NCBI GenBank assembly: GCA_016931365.1
Contig: JAFGEY010000354.1
Coordinates: 1 to 5,474 of the forward strand
Source of the DNA: Anaerolineae bacterium
GTDB taxonomy: Bacteria; Chloroflexota; Anaerolineae; JAFGEY01
DNA length: 5,474 nucleotides
Direction of reading: 5' to 3'
Shown piece by piece: positions 1 through 5,235 of the stretch. The notes under the pieces were generated by a model. The model was not told the origin of the DNA. It saw only the letters and a program-made list of their open reading frames with translations, and ran no database searches. A program made the translations under genes and the position numbers. Each line of letters begins with the position of its first letter. The stretch's first letter is position 1.

Positions 1-71
1 GCATCCTCCTGGGATAAATGGAAACAAGGATACCCGAAATCGTGTCTATTGGAAATTGGGCAAGTTATTTT

Positions 72-386
72 TCACCCATTCCTAAGCAGGTAAAACCAAT
101 ACTTGGCTGGCATACCATAGAATTGGTCTACATAATATGTCGTATCTATCGGAAAACAGGCTTGTGAAGAATGATAAATTTGTCCAACACTTCCTTTCCT
201 ACCAATTACGAGGGTTTCACCCTTGGTTAATGAATAACCATGAAAGCCTGTGATCCCGCTTGAGCCATATACGGGAAAGCCGTATCCACTTCGGATCCGT
301 TCAGGCAAAGATTTGCCATAATTTAGTTGTAAAAAATCGCCCAAGGTTGCCTGAATCCAACCAAGTGGTTTGGAAGAACTGGTCAT
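72..386 (-). CDS. hsdS: Type I restriction specificity subunit HsdS, truncated N-terminal fragment
   Basis: HsdS reads the DNA target for a type I restriction-modification complex, using two target recognition domains joined by helices, in a protein of about 400 residues. Only 104 residues are present. They match the start of the first recognition domain: W10 and the LGD at 15-17, GKSLPE at 24-29, the PVYGSSGITG run at 38-47, the VIGRKGSVG loop at 60-68, and a TTYYVD run after it. The frame stops at 72 (TGA), long before the first conserved helix, and the remaining 71 bases show no clean continuation in one frame. The start ATG overlaps the hsdM stop as ATGA, with GAGGAG 6 bases upstream, so the start is secure and translation is coupled. 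The fragment cannot form a normal specificity subunit, so it is most likely a pseudogene. A sequencing frameshift near the AAAAA run at the stop is the main alternative. Confidence 0.85.
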   Translation of the reverse strand: MTSSSKPLGWIQATLGDFLQLNYGKSLPERIRSGYGFPVYGSSGITGFHGYSLTKGETLVIGRKGSVGQIYHSSQACFPIDTTYYVDQFYGMPAKYWFYLLRNG

Positions 387-1858
387 TTGGTTATCTCCTC
401 ACCCAGTTCAATTAAAATGCCACGAAGTTCTTCTAGTGCTGCTTCTAATTCTTCCATGGCCTGATAGGCAAATACAATAGGTTCGGACAATTCATCAAAA
501 ACAATCCCATTTTTATCTTTCAACCAAGAAATATCCAAACTATCGCCACGTTCAATAATCTGGGTACGGGAGAAACATCGAAAACGCCCTTGTTCGCCGG
601 TATCAGTGCGTTGCGCCAAGCTTTTCGGTCGTCCCCATGGATCGTTACCAAAAGCAGCTTCAAACTTGGAGAAACTCTCACGAACAAGTTGCGTCCGTTT
701 ACCAAAAGTTGGCATATTGGTACGCAAGTCGTATACCCACACATTCTGAGTGTTTGCTATATCCTGTTCACCACGGGCAAAAAACAAAACGTTGGTGTTC
801 ACTCCCTGAGCATAAAAAATGCCCGCAGGCAAACGAAGAATAGTATGCAGATTGCATTTCTCCATCAAATCCACACGGACCTGCTTACCCACACCGCTTT
901 CAAATAGCACATTGTCAGGCAGCACAACAGCCGCTCGACCACCCGGTTGAAGAGCAAGATAAATATGCTGCAAGAAACAAAGCTGCTTGTTGCTGGTTGG
1001 AAATGGCAAATCCGTGCGTGTTGGCAAGCCGCCCCCTTTGCTGGCTCCAAAGGGAGGGTTGCTCAAAATCAGCGTGGCTCTCGAAAGTGCCGCGCCAGCG
1101 GGAGAAAGTGTATCGCCATAATGAATGCCCGCCGCGTTTGGATCGGATTCCATACCATGCAACATAAAATTCATCAGCGCCAGCCGATGAACATCCTGTA
1201 CATGCTCCATTCCATAAAAAGTATTGGTGCGATATTTGTTTTGCTGCTCCGGAGTCCAGGAAGCAGGATCGCAATGGTCACGCAGATAGCGGTTGGCAGC
1301 GATCAAAAAACCGCCTGTGCCGACTGCCGGATCTTGAATGATATCATCCAGGGTCGGTTTCATCACCGCCACCATGCTATCGATCAATGGACGTGGCGTG
1401 AAATATTGGCCTGCCCCTGCCTTTTTCTCATTAGCGTTCTTTTCTAGCAACCCTTCATAGATATCGCCAAGTCCTTCTTGTTTTGCATTATACCAATCCA
1501 ATTTGTCGATCTCTGTAACCAGGGTGGAGAGGGTTTTTGCTTTCTTGATCGTAGAATGCGCCTGTGCGAATATCTGCTTGACTAACTGTGAGCCGTGTTT
1601 GCCCAAGTAACTCGAAAGATTTTCATAAAATGCCAATGGATCAGAAGCTGTATGAGCTTCCAGATCATCCCAACGATAACCCGCAGGTAATTGCTCCTCG
1701 GTCCCGGTCTCTTTGGCCATTTTGAGGAACAGTAGATAGGTGAGTTCGGTCACGTACTGGAAATAAGAAACCCCATCATCTTTAAGAACGTTGCACAAAT
1801 TCCAAAGCTTGGCAACAATATCGTGAGCAGTAGTCTGAGCAGAGTTTGCTTTATTCAA
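383..1858 (-). CDS. hsdM: Type I restriction-modification system DNA methyltransferase subunit HsdM
   Basis: HsdM is the N6-adenine methyltransferase subunit of type I restriction enzymes. It uses S-adenosylmethionine and works with HsdS, and also with HsdR when DNA is cut. With the TTG start at 1858 the protein has 491 residues, normal for the family. An N-terminal helical HsdM_N domain (roughly 10-120, with VAKLWNLCNVLKDDGVSY) is followed by GQYFTPRPL at 150-158, the SAM-binding motif I DPAVGTGGF at 176-184, and the catalytic motif IV NPPF at 267-270. A charged, coiled-coil-like helix occupies about 464-491 and probably packs on HsdS. The TTG is preferred over the in-frame ATG at 1915 for three reasons: GGAG lies 5 bases before it, the family homology begins at MNKANSAQTT, and the ATG touches the -10 box of the promoter, so it should not be transcribed. 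The gene overlaps hsdS by ATGA. No hsdR lies upstream. All key methyltransferase residues are intact, so it may survive as a methylase without a working specificity partner. Confidence 0.93.
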   Translation of the reverse strand: MNKANSAQTTAHDIVAKLWNLCNVLKDDGVSYFQYVTELTYLLFLKMAKETGTEEQLPAGYRWDDLEAHTASDPLAFYENLSSYLGKHGSQLVKQIFAQAHSTIKKAKTLSTLVTEIDKLDWYNAKQEGLGDIYEGLLEKNANEKKAGAGQYFTPRPLIDSMVAVMKPTLDDIIQDPAVGTGGFLIAANRYLRDHCDPASWTPEQQNKYRTNTFYGMEHVQDVHRLALMNFMLHGMESDPNAAGIHYGDTLSPAGAALSRATLILSNPPFGASKGGGLPTRTDLPFPTSNKQLCFLQHIYLALQPGGRAAVVLPDNVLFESGVGKQVRVDLMEKCNLHTILRLPAGIFYAQGVNTNVLFFARGEQDIANTQNVWVYDLRTNMPTFGKRTQLVRESFSKFEAAFGNDPWGRPKSLAQRTDTGEQGRFRCFSRTQIIERGDSLDISWLKDKNGIVFDELSEPIVFAYQAMEELEAALEELRGILIELGEEITK

Positions 1859-1915
1859 GGCTTCTCCATATTTCAAGAACCAGTTGGAAGGGATAAAAAA
1901 GAGGATCGATATCAT

Positions 1916-1944
1916 ATTTTAGTCGAAATCGCTTAGGCTGACAA
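1916..1944 (-). promoter_or_regulatory. Sigma70-type promoter of hsdM-hsdS
   Basis: On the minus strand, TTGTCA (1939-1944) is followed after exactly 17 bases by TAAAAT (1916-1921). Each box is one mismatch from consensus. Transcription should begin near 1909, giving a leader of about 50 bases before the TTG start at 1858. The ATG at 1915 immediately follows the -10 box and would lie upstream of the RNA start. Confidence 0.65.
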
Positions 1945-2060
1945 GCCACCAACAATGAACAATTCGAGCTGGAAAGCGATTACAAGATTTTTTCTCGCTC
2001 TCTCTCATAGGGCGCAGAGCATCAACAGAGACCGCCAATACAAATCAAAAACACCCAAGA

Positions 2061-2089
2061 TTGAAAACGCTGCTTATTGGGGGTATAAT
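2061..2089 (+). promoter_or_regulatory. Strong sigma70-type promoter of the mntA-hepT pair
   Basis: TTGAAA (2061-2066), a 17-base spacer and a perfect TATAAT (2084-2089) lie 36 bases before the nucleotidyltransferase start. Transcription should begin near 2096, leaving a leader of about 30 bases containing the GAGGGAG ribosome binding site (2114-2120). It points away from the hsdM promoter, so the 1916-2125 interval is a divergent control region. No convincing operator palindrome was seen in it. Confidence 0.7.
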
Positions 2090-2125
2090 AGATACATCCG
2101 TTTCGATTGACTCGAGGGAGATGGC

Positions 2126-2446
2126 ATGCTGGACGAAAAGGATCGCGCGGTGGCACGCGAGTTGGCTCGTCGCCTAACTGAAGTGATCCCTCTGCGCGAT
2201 CTGTGCGTGTTTGGCTCGCGCGCCAGGGGCGACGCCCGGCTGGATTCGGACCTGGACGTGTTTATCCAGGTTGAGACTTGCTCGCCCGGGCTGCGCCGCC
2301 GCATCAACGAAATCGCCTGGGAAGTTGGATTTGAGATGGATCGGATTATCTTGACCGTTGTTGCCACGCCGGACGACCTGGAGCATGGGATGATGGGCGC
2401 CAACCCGCTGCTGCTTGACATTGAGCGCGAAGGAGTGCGGCCATGA
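2126..2446 (+). CDS. mntA: MntA-like minimal nucleotidyltransferase (antitoxin)
   Basis: This is a 106-residue stand-alone nucleotidyltransferase of the DNA polymerase beta superfamily. The signature GSX10DXD is exact: G30-S31, then D42 and D44, in GSRARGDARLDSDLDVFI. D72 in the EMDRI strand is the likely third metal ligand. In characterised MntA-HepT pairs the MntA protein transfers AMP groups to the HEPN toxin and so silences its RNase activity; that role here is inferred from family and position. The start is supported by GAGGGAG 5 bases upstream; an ATG at 2121 is in another frame. The stop overlaps the ATG of a HEPN reading frame as ATGA, the usual arrangement of these toxin-antitoxin pairs. 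The partner is truncated, so this antitoxin appears orphaned. Active-site residues are intact. The name is by family; a KNTase-like enzyme with another substrate is possible but less likely. Confidence 0.85.
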   Translation: MLDEKDRAVARELARRLTEVIPLRDLCVFGSRARGDARLDSDLDVFIQVETCSPGLRRRINEIAWEVGFEMDRIILTVVATPDDLEHGMMGANPLLLDIEREGVRP

Positions 2447-2607
2447 CCGAAACACAGCTTGCAAAACTGGTTGCATTCCGGCTGCGCCAGGCCCAGGAAA
2501 CGTTGCACGAGGCCGACATCCTGCTCGCCGGGTCCGCCTGGCGCGGAGTGGTCACCCAGGCCTATATGGCACTTACCGCATACCTGCACGAACAAGGGGC
2601 TTTGTGA
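2443..2607 (+). pseudogene. Truncated HEPN-domain toxin (HepT-like)
   Basis: The frame opens at ATG 2443, overlapping the nucleotidyltransferase stop as ATGA, and ends at TGA 2605-2607 after 54 residues. The residues RLRQAQETLHEADILL (13-28) and WRGVVTQAYMALTAYL (33-48) match the first helices of small HEPN proteins, where the usual wording is R..QA.E.L.EA..LL and WRGA.NRAYYAM. Full-length HEPN toxins run to about 110-140 residues and carry the RX4-6H RNase motif in the C-terminal half, which is missing here. The conserved asparagine-arginine before AYY is T-Q here, and the second Tyr is Met, a sign of decay or strong divergence. The next frame stays open from 2459 to 2812 and reads PPKHDTLERR just after the stop, which could be a frameshifted continuation, but the resemblance is weak. 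Most likely a dead toxin. Confidence 0.6.
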
Positions 2608-2695
2608 TCGTTTTCTTGCCCCGCCCAAGCACGACACACTTGAGCGTCGAGTAGCGAAAAAAGCTATCAGAGCAAAATATCCCCTACTTGACACC

Positions 2696-2713
2696 CAGGG
2701 CTGTTCAGTTCTC
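2696..2713 (+). repeat. Left terminal inverted repeat (18 bp)
   Basis: CAGGGCTGTTCAGTTCTC is the exact reverse complement of 2830-2847. It abuts the left copy of the 10-base duplication. Confidence 0.88.
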
Positions 2714-2720
2714 CCTTCTA

Positions 2721-2798
2721 GACAGGATTTACAGGATTCACAGGATGAGCCAGCCCATGCCAACGGACAAAAATCCTGTCAATCTTGTTCATCCTGTC
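2721..2798. repeat. Inverted arrays of a 9-base ACAGGAT unit
   Basis: The left arm (2721-2746) holds three ACAGGAT copies spaced every 9 bases. The right arm (2772-2798) is an imperfect reverse complement, with ATCCTGT, ATCTTGT and ATCCTGT at the same 9-base spacing. Compared over about 27 positions the arms differ at roughly five, so a single strand could form a long stem with a loop of about 25 bases (2747-2771). Similar ACAGGATTT-type repeats recur in many bacterial genomes (from memory). It sits wholly inside the mobile element. Confidence 0.75.
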
Positions 2799-2829
2799 CA
2801 AAAATCGGCTGACAAGCCCACACGCTTTT

Positions 2830-2847
2830 GAGAACTGAACAGCCCTG
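2830..2847 (-). repeat. Right terminal inverted repeat (18 bp)
   Basis: GAGAACTGAACAGCCCTG on the plus strand matches the left end without a mismatch when reversed. It abuts the right copy of ACTTGACACC. Confidence 0.88.
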
Positions 2848-2925
2848 ACTTGACACCAACCTCAATCTGTGCAAACATGGCCCCATCCCCCACCCGAAAG
2901 GACACGCGATGAGCGCCCGCGCACT

Positions 2926-3129
2926 GACCAGGGCAGACGGGTCTGGGATACCTGAACCTCGCTGCTGGCAACAACCCACAAATTGGGCATCAGCTTTTTC
3001 AGGCACGTCTATGACCGGGTATCTGCTGCAAGCCAGATCCCCAATCTGGCCAACCTCATCACGCAACGGGCCGTCCAGATGAGCCTGGGTGCATCATGGG
3101 TTGCCGCGCAGGTGTCCCCAAGGCATTGA
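2926..3129 (+). pseudogene. Probable C-terminal remnant of a transposase
   Basis: The frame ending at TGA 3127-3129 reads TSLLATTHKLGISFF, then HVYDRVSAASQIPNLANLI, then TQRAVQMSLGASW. This resembles the tails of IS-encoded transposases, in which a K-LG(I/V)SFF stretch is followed by DR(I/V), an IP-LA-LI stretch and a basic end. An in-frame TGA at 2953 splits it from the preceding RRVWDT, which would fit the same protein, so the copy is dead. No start, ribosome site, catalytic DDE core or inverted repeats belonging to it are visible. The match is from memory and no family can be named with confidence; it could also be the tail of an unrelated protein. Confidence 0.35.
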
Positions 3130-3169
3130 GAGGATACGTTTCTATGCTCACAAAAGGCATTCTACGCTG

Positions 3170-3247
3170 CGCCCGGGTCGCCGCCGGGGACGGCGGCCTG
3201 GAGCACAGTCATTCCCCTCTGTCAACCGGCCGGCGACGCCGGGTGCG
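3170..3247. repeat. GC-rich imperfect hairpin upstream of efp
   Basis: GTCGCCG (3177-3183) pairs with CGGCGAC (3231-3237), and the flanking CCGG-rich bases extend the stem past a one-base bulge to about 3170 and 3247. Within it GCCGCC (3180-3185) can alternatively pair with GGCGGC (3192-3197) over a 6-base loop. No T-run follows, so it is not a standard terminator. Its role is unknown. Confidence 0.35.
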
Positions 3248-3255
3248 TTTCAACA

Positions 3256-3283
3256 TTGCGTTTTAAAGAAATTGTGATATACT
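3256..3283 (+). promoter_or_regulatory. Promoter of efp with extended -10
   Basis: TATACT (3278-3283) is preceded by TGA, giving the extended -10 form TGnTATACT. A weak -35 TTGCGT (3256-3261) lies 16 bases before it. RNA would start near 3290, leaving a leader of about 80 bases before the EF-P start at 3369. It excludes the upstream in-frame ATG at 3285 as the main start, because that codon would lie before or at the RNA start. Confidence 0.6.
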
Positions 3284-3368
3284 TGTGCCCAATGCTCGCC
3301 ATCACTGCTCAAAAAGAAGTCGGTGGTCGGGCCGATGGATATCATATTCTAGGTTTGGGGAGTTTTCA

Positions 3369-3926
3369 ATGATTGACGTGCAACAGCTTCGCAAAGGCAC
3401 AACCTTTACCGTCGACGGCGAGATCTATAAAGTGATCGAGTACCAGCATTACAAACCCGGCCGGGGCAATGCGGTTATTCGCACCAAAATTCGCAACCTG
3501 CGCACCGGCGCTACCCTTGATCGCAATTTTACCTCCGGAAACAGGGTAGAAGACATTCTGATCGAGCGCGTCCAGGTACAATACCTCTATGCCGATGGCG
3601 AATTCTACCATTTTATGAACACCGCAACCTTTGAGCAAATCCCGCTCTCGGCGGCCACGCTGGCCGAAAACGCGCAATATCTGATCGAGAACATGAACCT
3701 CGACATCACCATGTACGAAGGCGCGCCCCTTGACATCGAACTGCCGACCACAGTAGACCTCAAGGTGGTCGACGCGCCGATGGCCATTGCCGGCGACACC
3801 GCCACCGGCGCGACCAAGCTGGTGACGTTGGAAACCGGCCTCAAGCTTACCGTGCCATTGTTTGTCGTCGAAGGCACCGTCGTGCGCGTCGACACCCGAA
3901 CGGGCGAATACCTCACCCGCGTATAA
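3369..3926 (+). CDS. efp: Translation elongation factor P
   Basis: EF-P binds between the P and E sites of the ribosome and relieves stalling on proline runs. The 185-residue product has the family length and three domains: an N-terminal KOW-like barrel (about 1-62), an OB domain (about 66-128) and a C-terminal OB domain (about 130-185) ending in the hallmark VDTRTGEY-TRV. The start at 3369 is chosen because GGGGAG (3357-3362) lies 6 bases upstream and homology begins at MIDVQQLRKG; an ATG at 3285 adds 28 residues with no resemblance to the family. The tip of the domain I loop reads KPGRGNA (29-35), with Arg32 where E. coli (K34) and Bacillus (K32) have a modified lysine. Arginine here is rhamnosylated by EarP in Pseudomonas and Neisseria, but no earP is next to this gene, so modification is open. 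It appears to be a single-gene unit closed by the hairpin at 3931-3978. Confidence 0.96.
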   Translation: MIDVQQLRKGTTFTVDGEIYKVIEYQHYKPGRGNAVIRTKIRNLRTGATLDRNFTSGNRVEDILIERVQVQYLYADGEFYHFMNTATFEQIPLSAATLAENAQYLIENMNLDITMYEGAPLDIELPTTVDLKVVDAPMAIAGDTATGATKLVTLETGLKLTVPLFVVEGTVVRVDTRTGEYLTRV

Positions 3927-3930
3927 CCTG

Positions 3931-3978
3931 ATAAACCCGGTTTTTGACAGCAAGCTTGCTTGCCAAAACCGGGTTTAT
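3931..3978 (+). terminator. Nested hairpin after efp, probable terminator
   Basis: ATAAACCCGGTTTT (3931-3944) pairs perfectly with 3965-3978. Inside it GCAAGC (3950-3955) pairs with GCTTGC (3958-3963) around a TT loop, leaving TGACA bulged on one side and a single C on the other. It begins 4 bases after the efp stop. The bases after the stem (TGATTCC) are only moderately T-rich, so termination may be incomplete. No clear promoter was seen between it and rocD, so some read-through into rocD is plausible. Confidence 0.6.
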
Positions 3979-4008
3979 TGATTCCATCATTCTCAAAGGA
4001 GAGAACCG

Positions 4009-5211
4009 ATGAATTCGCAAGAACTGATCGCGCTAGAAGACCGCTATGGCGCGCACAATTATCACCCGCTGGACGTGGTCATCGACCGCGCCGAGCGGGT
4101 TTGGGTTTATGACGTTGACGGCGCCAAGTACCTCGACTGCCTGAGCGCCTATTCAGCCGTCAACCAGGGACACTGCCATCCCCGCATCGTCCGGGCGCTC
4201 AAAGACCAGGCCGACAAGGTTACGCTCACCTCGCGCGCGTTTCGCAATTCACAATTGGGGCTGTTTGAACAAGAAATTTGCGAGCTGACCGGCTATGAGA
4301 TGGTTTTGCCGATGAACTCGGGTGCTGAGGGTGTCGAGACGGCGCTCAAGGCGGCGCGCAAATGGGGCTATCGGGTCAAAGGCGTGCCCGAAGGCCAGGC
4401 CGAGATCATCGTCTGTAACGGCAACTTTCACGGGCGCACGATCAGCATCGTCGGCTTTTCGTCCGAGGCCCAGTACCGCGAAGGCTTTGGCCCGTTCACG
4501 CCCGGCTTCAAGCTGGTCGATTTCGGCGACGCGGACGCGTTCAAGGCAGCGATCACACCCAACACCGTGGCCCTGATGATCGAACCGATCCAGGGCGAGG
4601 GCGGCGTGCTCATTCCCCCTGACGGCTATCTCAAGGCCTGCTACGACCTGTGCCGCGCGCACAACATCCTGTTCATCGCCGATGAAATCCAGTCCGGCCT
4701 GGGGCGCGCCGGCAAGATGTTCGCCCATCACTATGATGGTTTCCGCGCCGATGCGGTCATCGTCGGCAAAGCGCTGTCCGGCGGGCTGTACCCGGTTTCG
4801 GCGGTGCTGTCGAGCCGCGAGGTGCTGGGCGTGTTCCGGCCCGGCGATCACGGCAGCACGTTCGGCGGCAACCCGCTCGGCGCAGCGATTGCCCGCGAGG
4901 CGCTCAAGGTGCTGGTCGAAGAAAAGCTCTTTGAACGCTCCGCCGAATTAGGCGCGTATTTTCTGGGCCGCTTGCAGCGCATCGAGAGCCCACACGTGCA
5001 AGAGGTGCGCGGGCGCGGGCTGTTCATCGGCGTCGAGCTGAAACAAGAGGCCGGCGGCGCGCGGCGTTTCTGCGAAGCCTTGATGCAGCGCGGTATTTTA
5101 TGCAAAGAGACGCATCAACACATCATCCGTTTTGCCCCGCCGCTGGTGATCACCCGCGAGGAAATCGACTGGGCGCTGGAGCACATCCAAGATGTGCTGA
5201 TGATGCCATAA
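4009..5211 (+). CDS. rocD: Ornithine aminotransferase (ornithine-oxo-acid transaminase)
   Basis: This PLP enzyme moves the delta-amino group of ornithine to 2-oxoglutarate, giving glutamate semialdehyde (which cyclises to pyrroline-5-carboxylate) and glutamate. It links arginine/ornithine breakdown to proline and glutamate in the cytoplasm. At 400 residues it has full family length. Specific OAT wording includes [12 protein letters not shown] (13-24; Tyr18 matches the ornithine-binding Tyr55 of human OAT), [13 protein letters not shown] (46-58), NFHGRT (139-144), EPIQGEGG (192-199), the PLP aspartate D225 in ADEIQ, the Schiff-base lysine K254 in [25 protein letters not shown] (281-291) and [10 protein letters not shown] (372-381). 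These separate it from acetylornithine and GABA transaminases. AAGGAGAG (3996-4003) lies 5 bases before the ATG. A second class III aminotransferase gene follows after 24 bases, so the two are probably one operon. Human OAT has GEAG and NFWGRT where this has GEGG and NFHGRT, small changes near the substrate. Confidence 0.93.
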   Translation: MNSQELIALEDRYGAHNYHPLDVVIDRAERVWVYDVDGAKYLDCLSAYSAVNQGHCHPRIVRALKDQADKVTLTSRAFRNSQLGLFEQEICELTGYEMVLPMNSGAEGVETALKAARKWGYRVKGVPEGQAEIIVCNGNFHGRTISIVGFSSEAQYREGFGPFTPGFKLVDFGDADAFKAAITPNTVALMIEPIQGEGGVLIPPDGYLKACYDLCRAHNILFIADEIQSGLGRAGKMFAHHYDGFRADAVIVGKALSGGLYPVSAVLSSREVLGVFRPGDHGSTFGGNPLGAAIAREALKVLVEEKLFERSAELGAYFLGRLQRIESPHVQEVRGRGLFIGVELKQEAGGARRFCEALMQRGILCKETHQHIIRFAPPLVITREEIDWALEHIQDVLMMP

Positions 5212-5235
5212 ATTCAACAAGAAAAGGAACCCGCT

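Larger units (their letters stand above)
2686..2857. mobile_element. MITE-like element with perfect terminal inverted repeats and target-site duplication
   Basis: A 152-base body (2696-2847) begins with CAGGGCTGTTCAGTTCTC (2696-2713) and ends with its exact reverse complement (2830-2847). The 10 bases ACTTGACACC lie directly on each side (2686-2695 and 2848-2857). Perfect 18-bp ends plus a 10-bp direct duplication are the signature of transposition by a cut-and-paste transposase. The body has no credible gene, so it must have been moved in trans. A 9-12 base duplication is usual for the IS4 group, but naming the parent family is inference. Identity of both ends and both duplications suggests a recent insertion. 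Confidence 0.85.
2608..3255. other. Gene-free interval between truncated HEPN gene and efp
   Basis: About 650 bases hold no intact gene. From left to right: 78 bases of unassigned sequence, the MITE-like insertion, about 70 unassigned bases, a probable transposase remnant up to 3129, and a GC-rich foldable stretch (3170-3247) just before the efp promoter. Open frames here are short and lack ribosome binding sites or recognisable domains. Confidence 0.6.

Noticed and set aside
947..1447. Plus-strand open frame opposite hsdM
   Set aside because: Antisense to the conserved methyltransferase motifs, with no domain of its own.
1927..1981. Inverted AATCGCTT (1927-1934) and AAGCGATT (1974-1981) around the hsdM promoter as an operator
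   Set aside because: Only 8 bases without extension, about 40 bases apart, and no regulator gene nearby.
2074..2763. Long minus-strand open frame opposite the mntA and HEPN genes
   Set aside because: Low-complexity Ser/Arg-rich translation antisense to a clear nucleotidyltransferase; it also runs through the mobile element.
2721..2798. CRISPR-like reading of the ACAGGAT units
   Set aside because: Units are 9 bases apart with 2-base gaps and form inverted arms; there are no spacers and no cas genes.
1936..2818. The 12-mer GGCTGACAAGCC at 1936-1947 and again at 2807-2818
   Set aside because: A 12-base match between two places is about what chance gives in a window of this size, and the flanks differ.
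2850..2878. TTGACA in the duplicated target site as a -35 box
   Set aside because: Neither copy has a credible -10 at 16-18 bases, and no gene follows.
3285..3368. 28-codon N-terminal extension of EF-P from ATG 3285
   Set aside because: It overlaps the predicted RNA start, has no ribosome site and no EF-P likeness; GGGGAG and family homology fix the start at 3369.
3366..3953. Minus-strand frame opposite efp
   Set aside because: A shadow of GC-rich coding sequence with no recognisable domain or ribosome site.
4249..4851. Minus-strand frame opposite rocD
   Set aside because: Antisense shadow of a conserved aminotransferase in GC-rich DNA.
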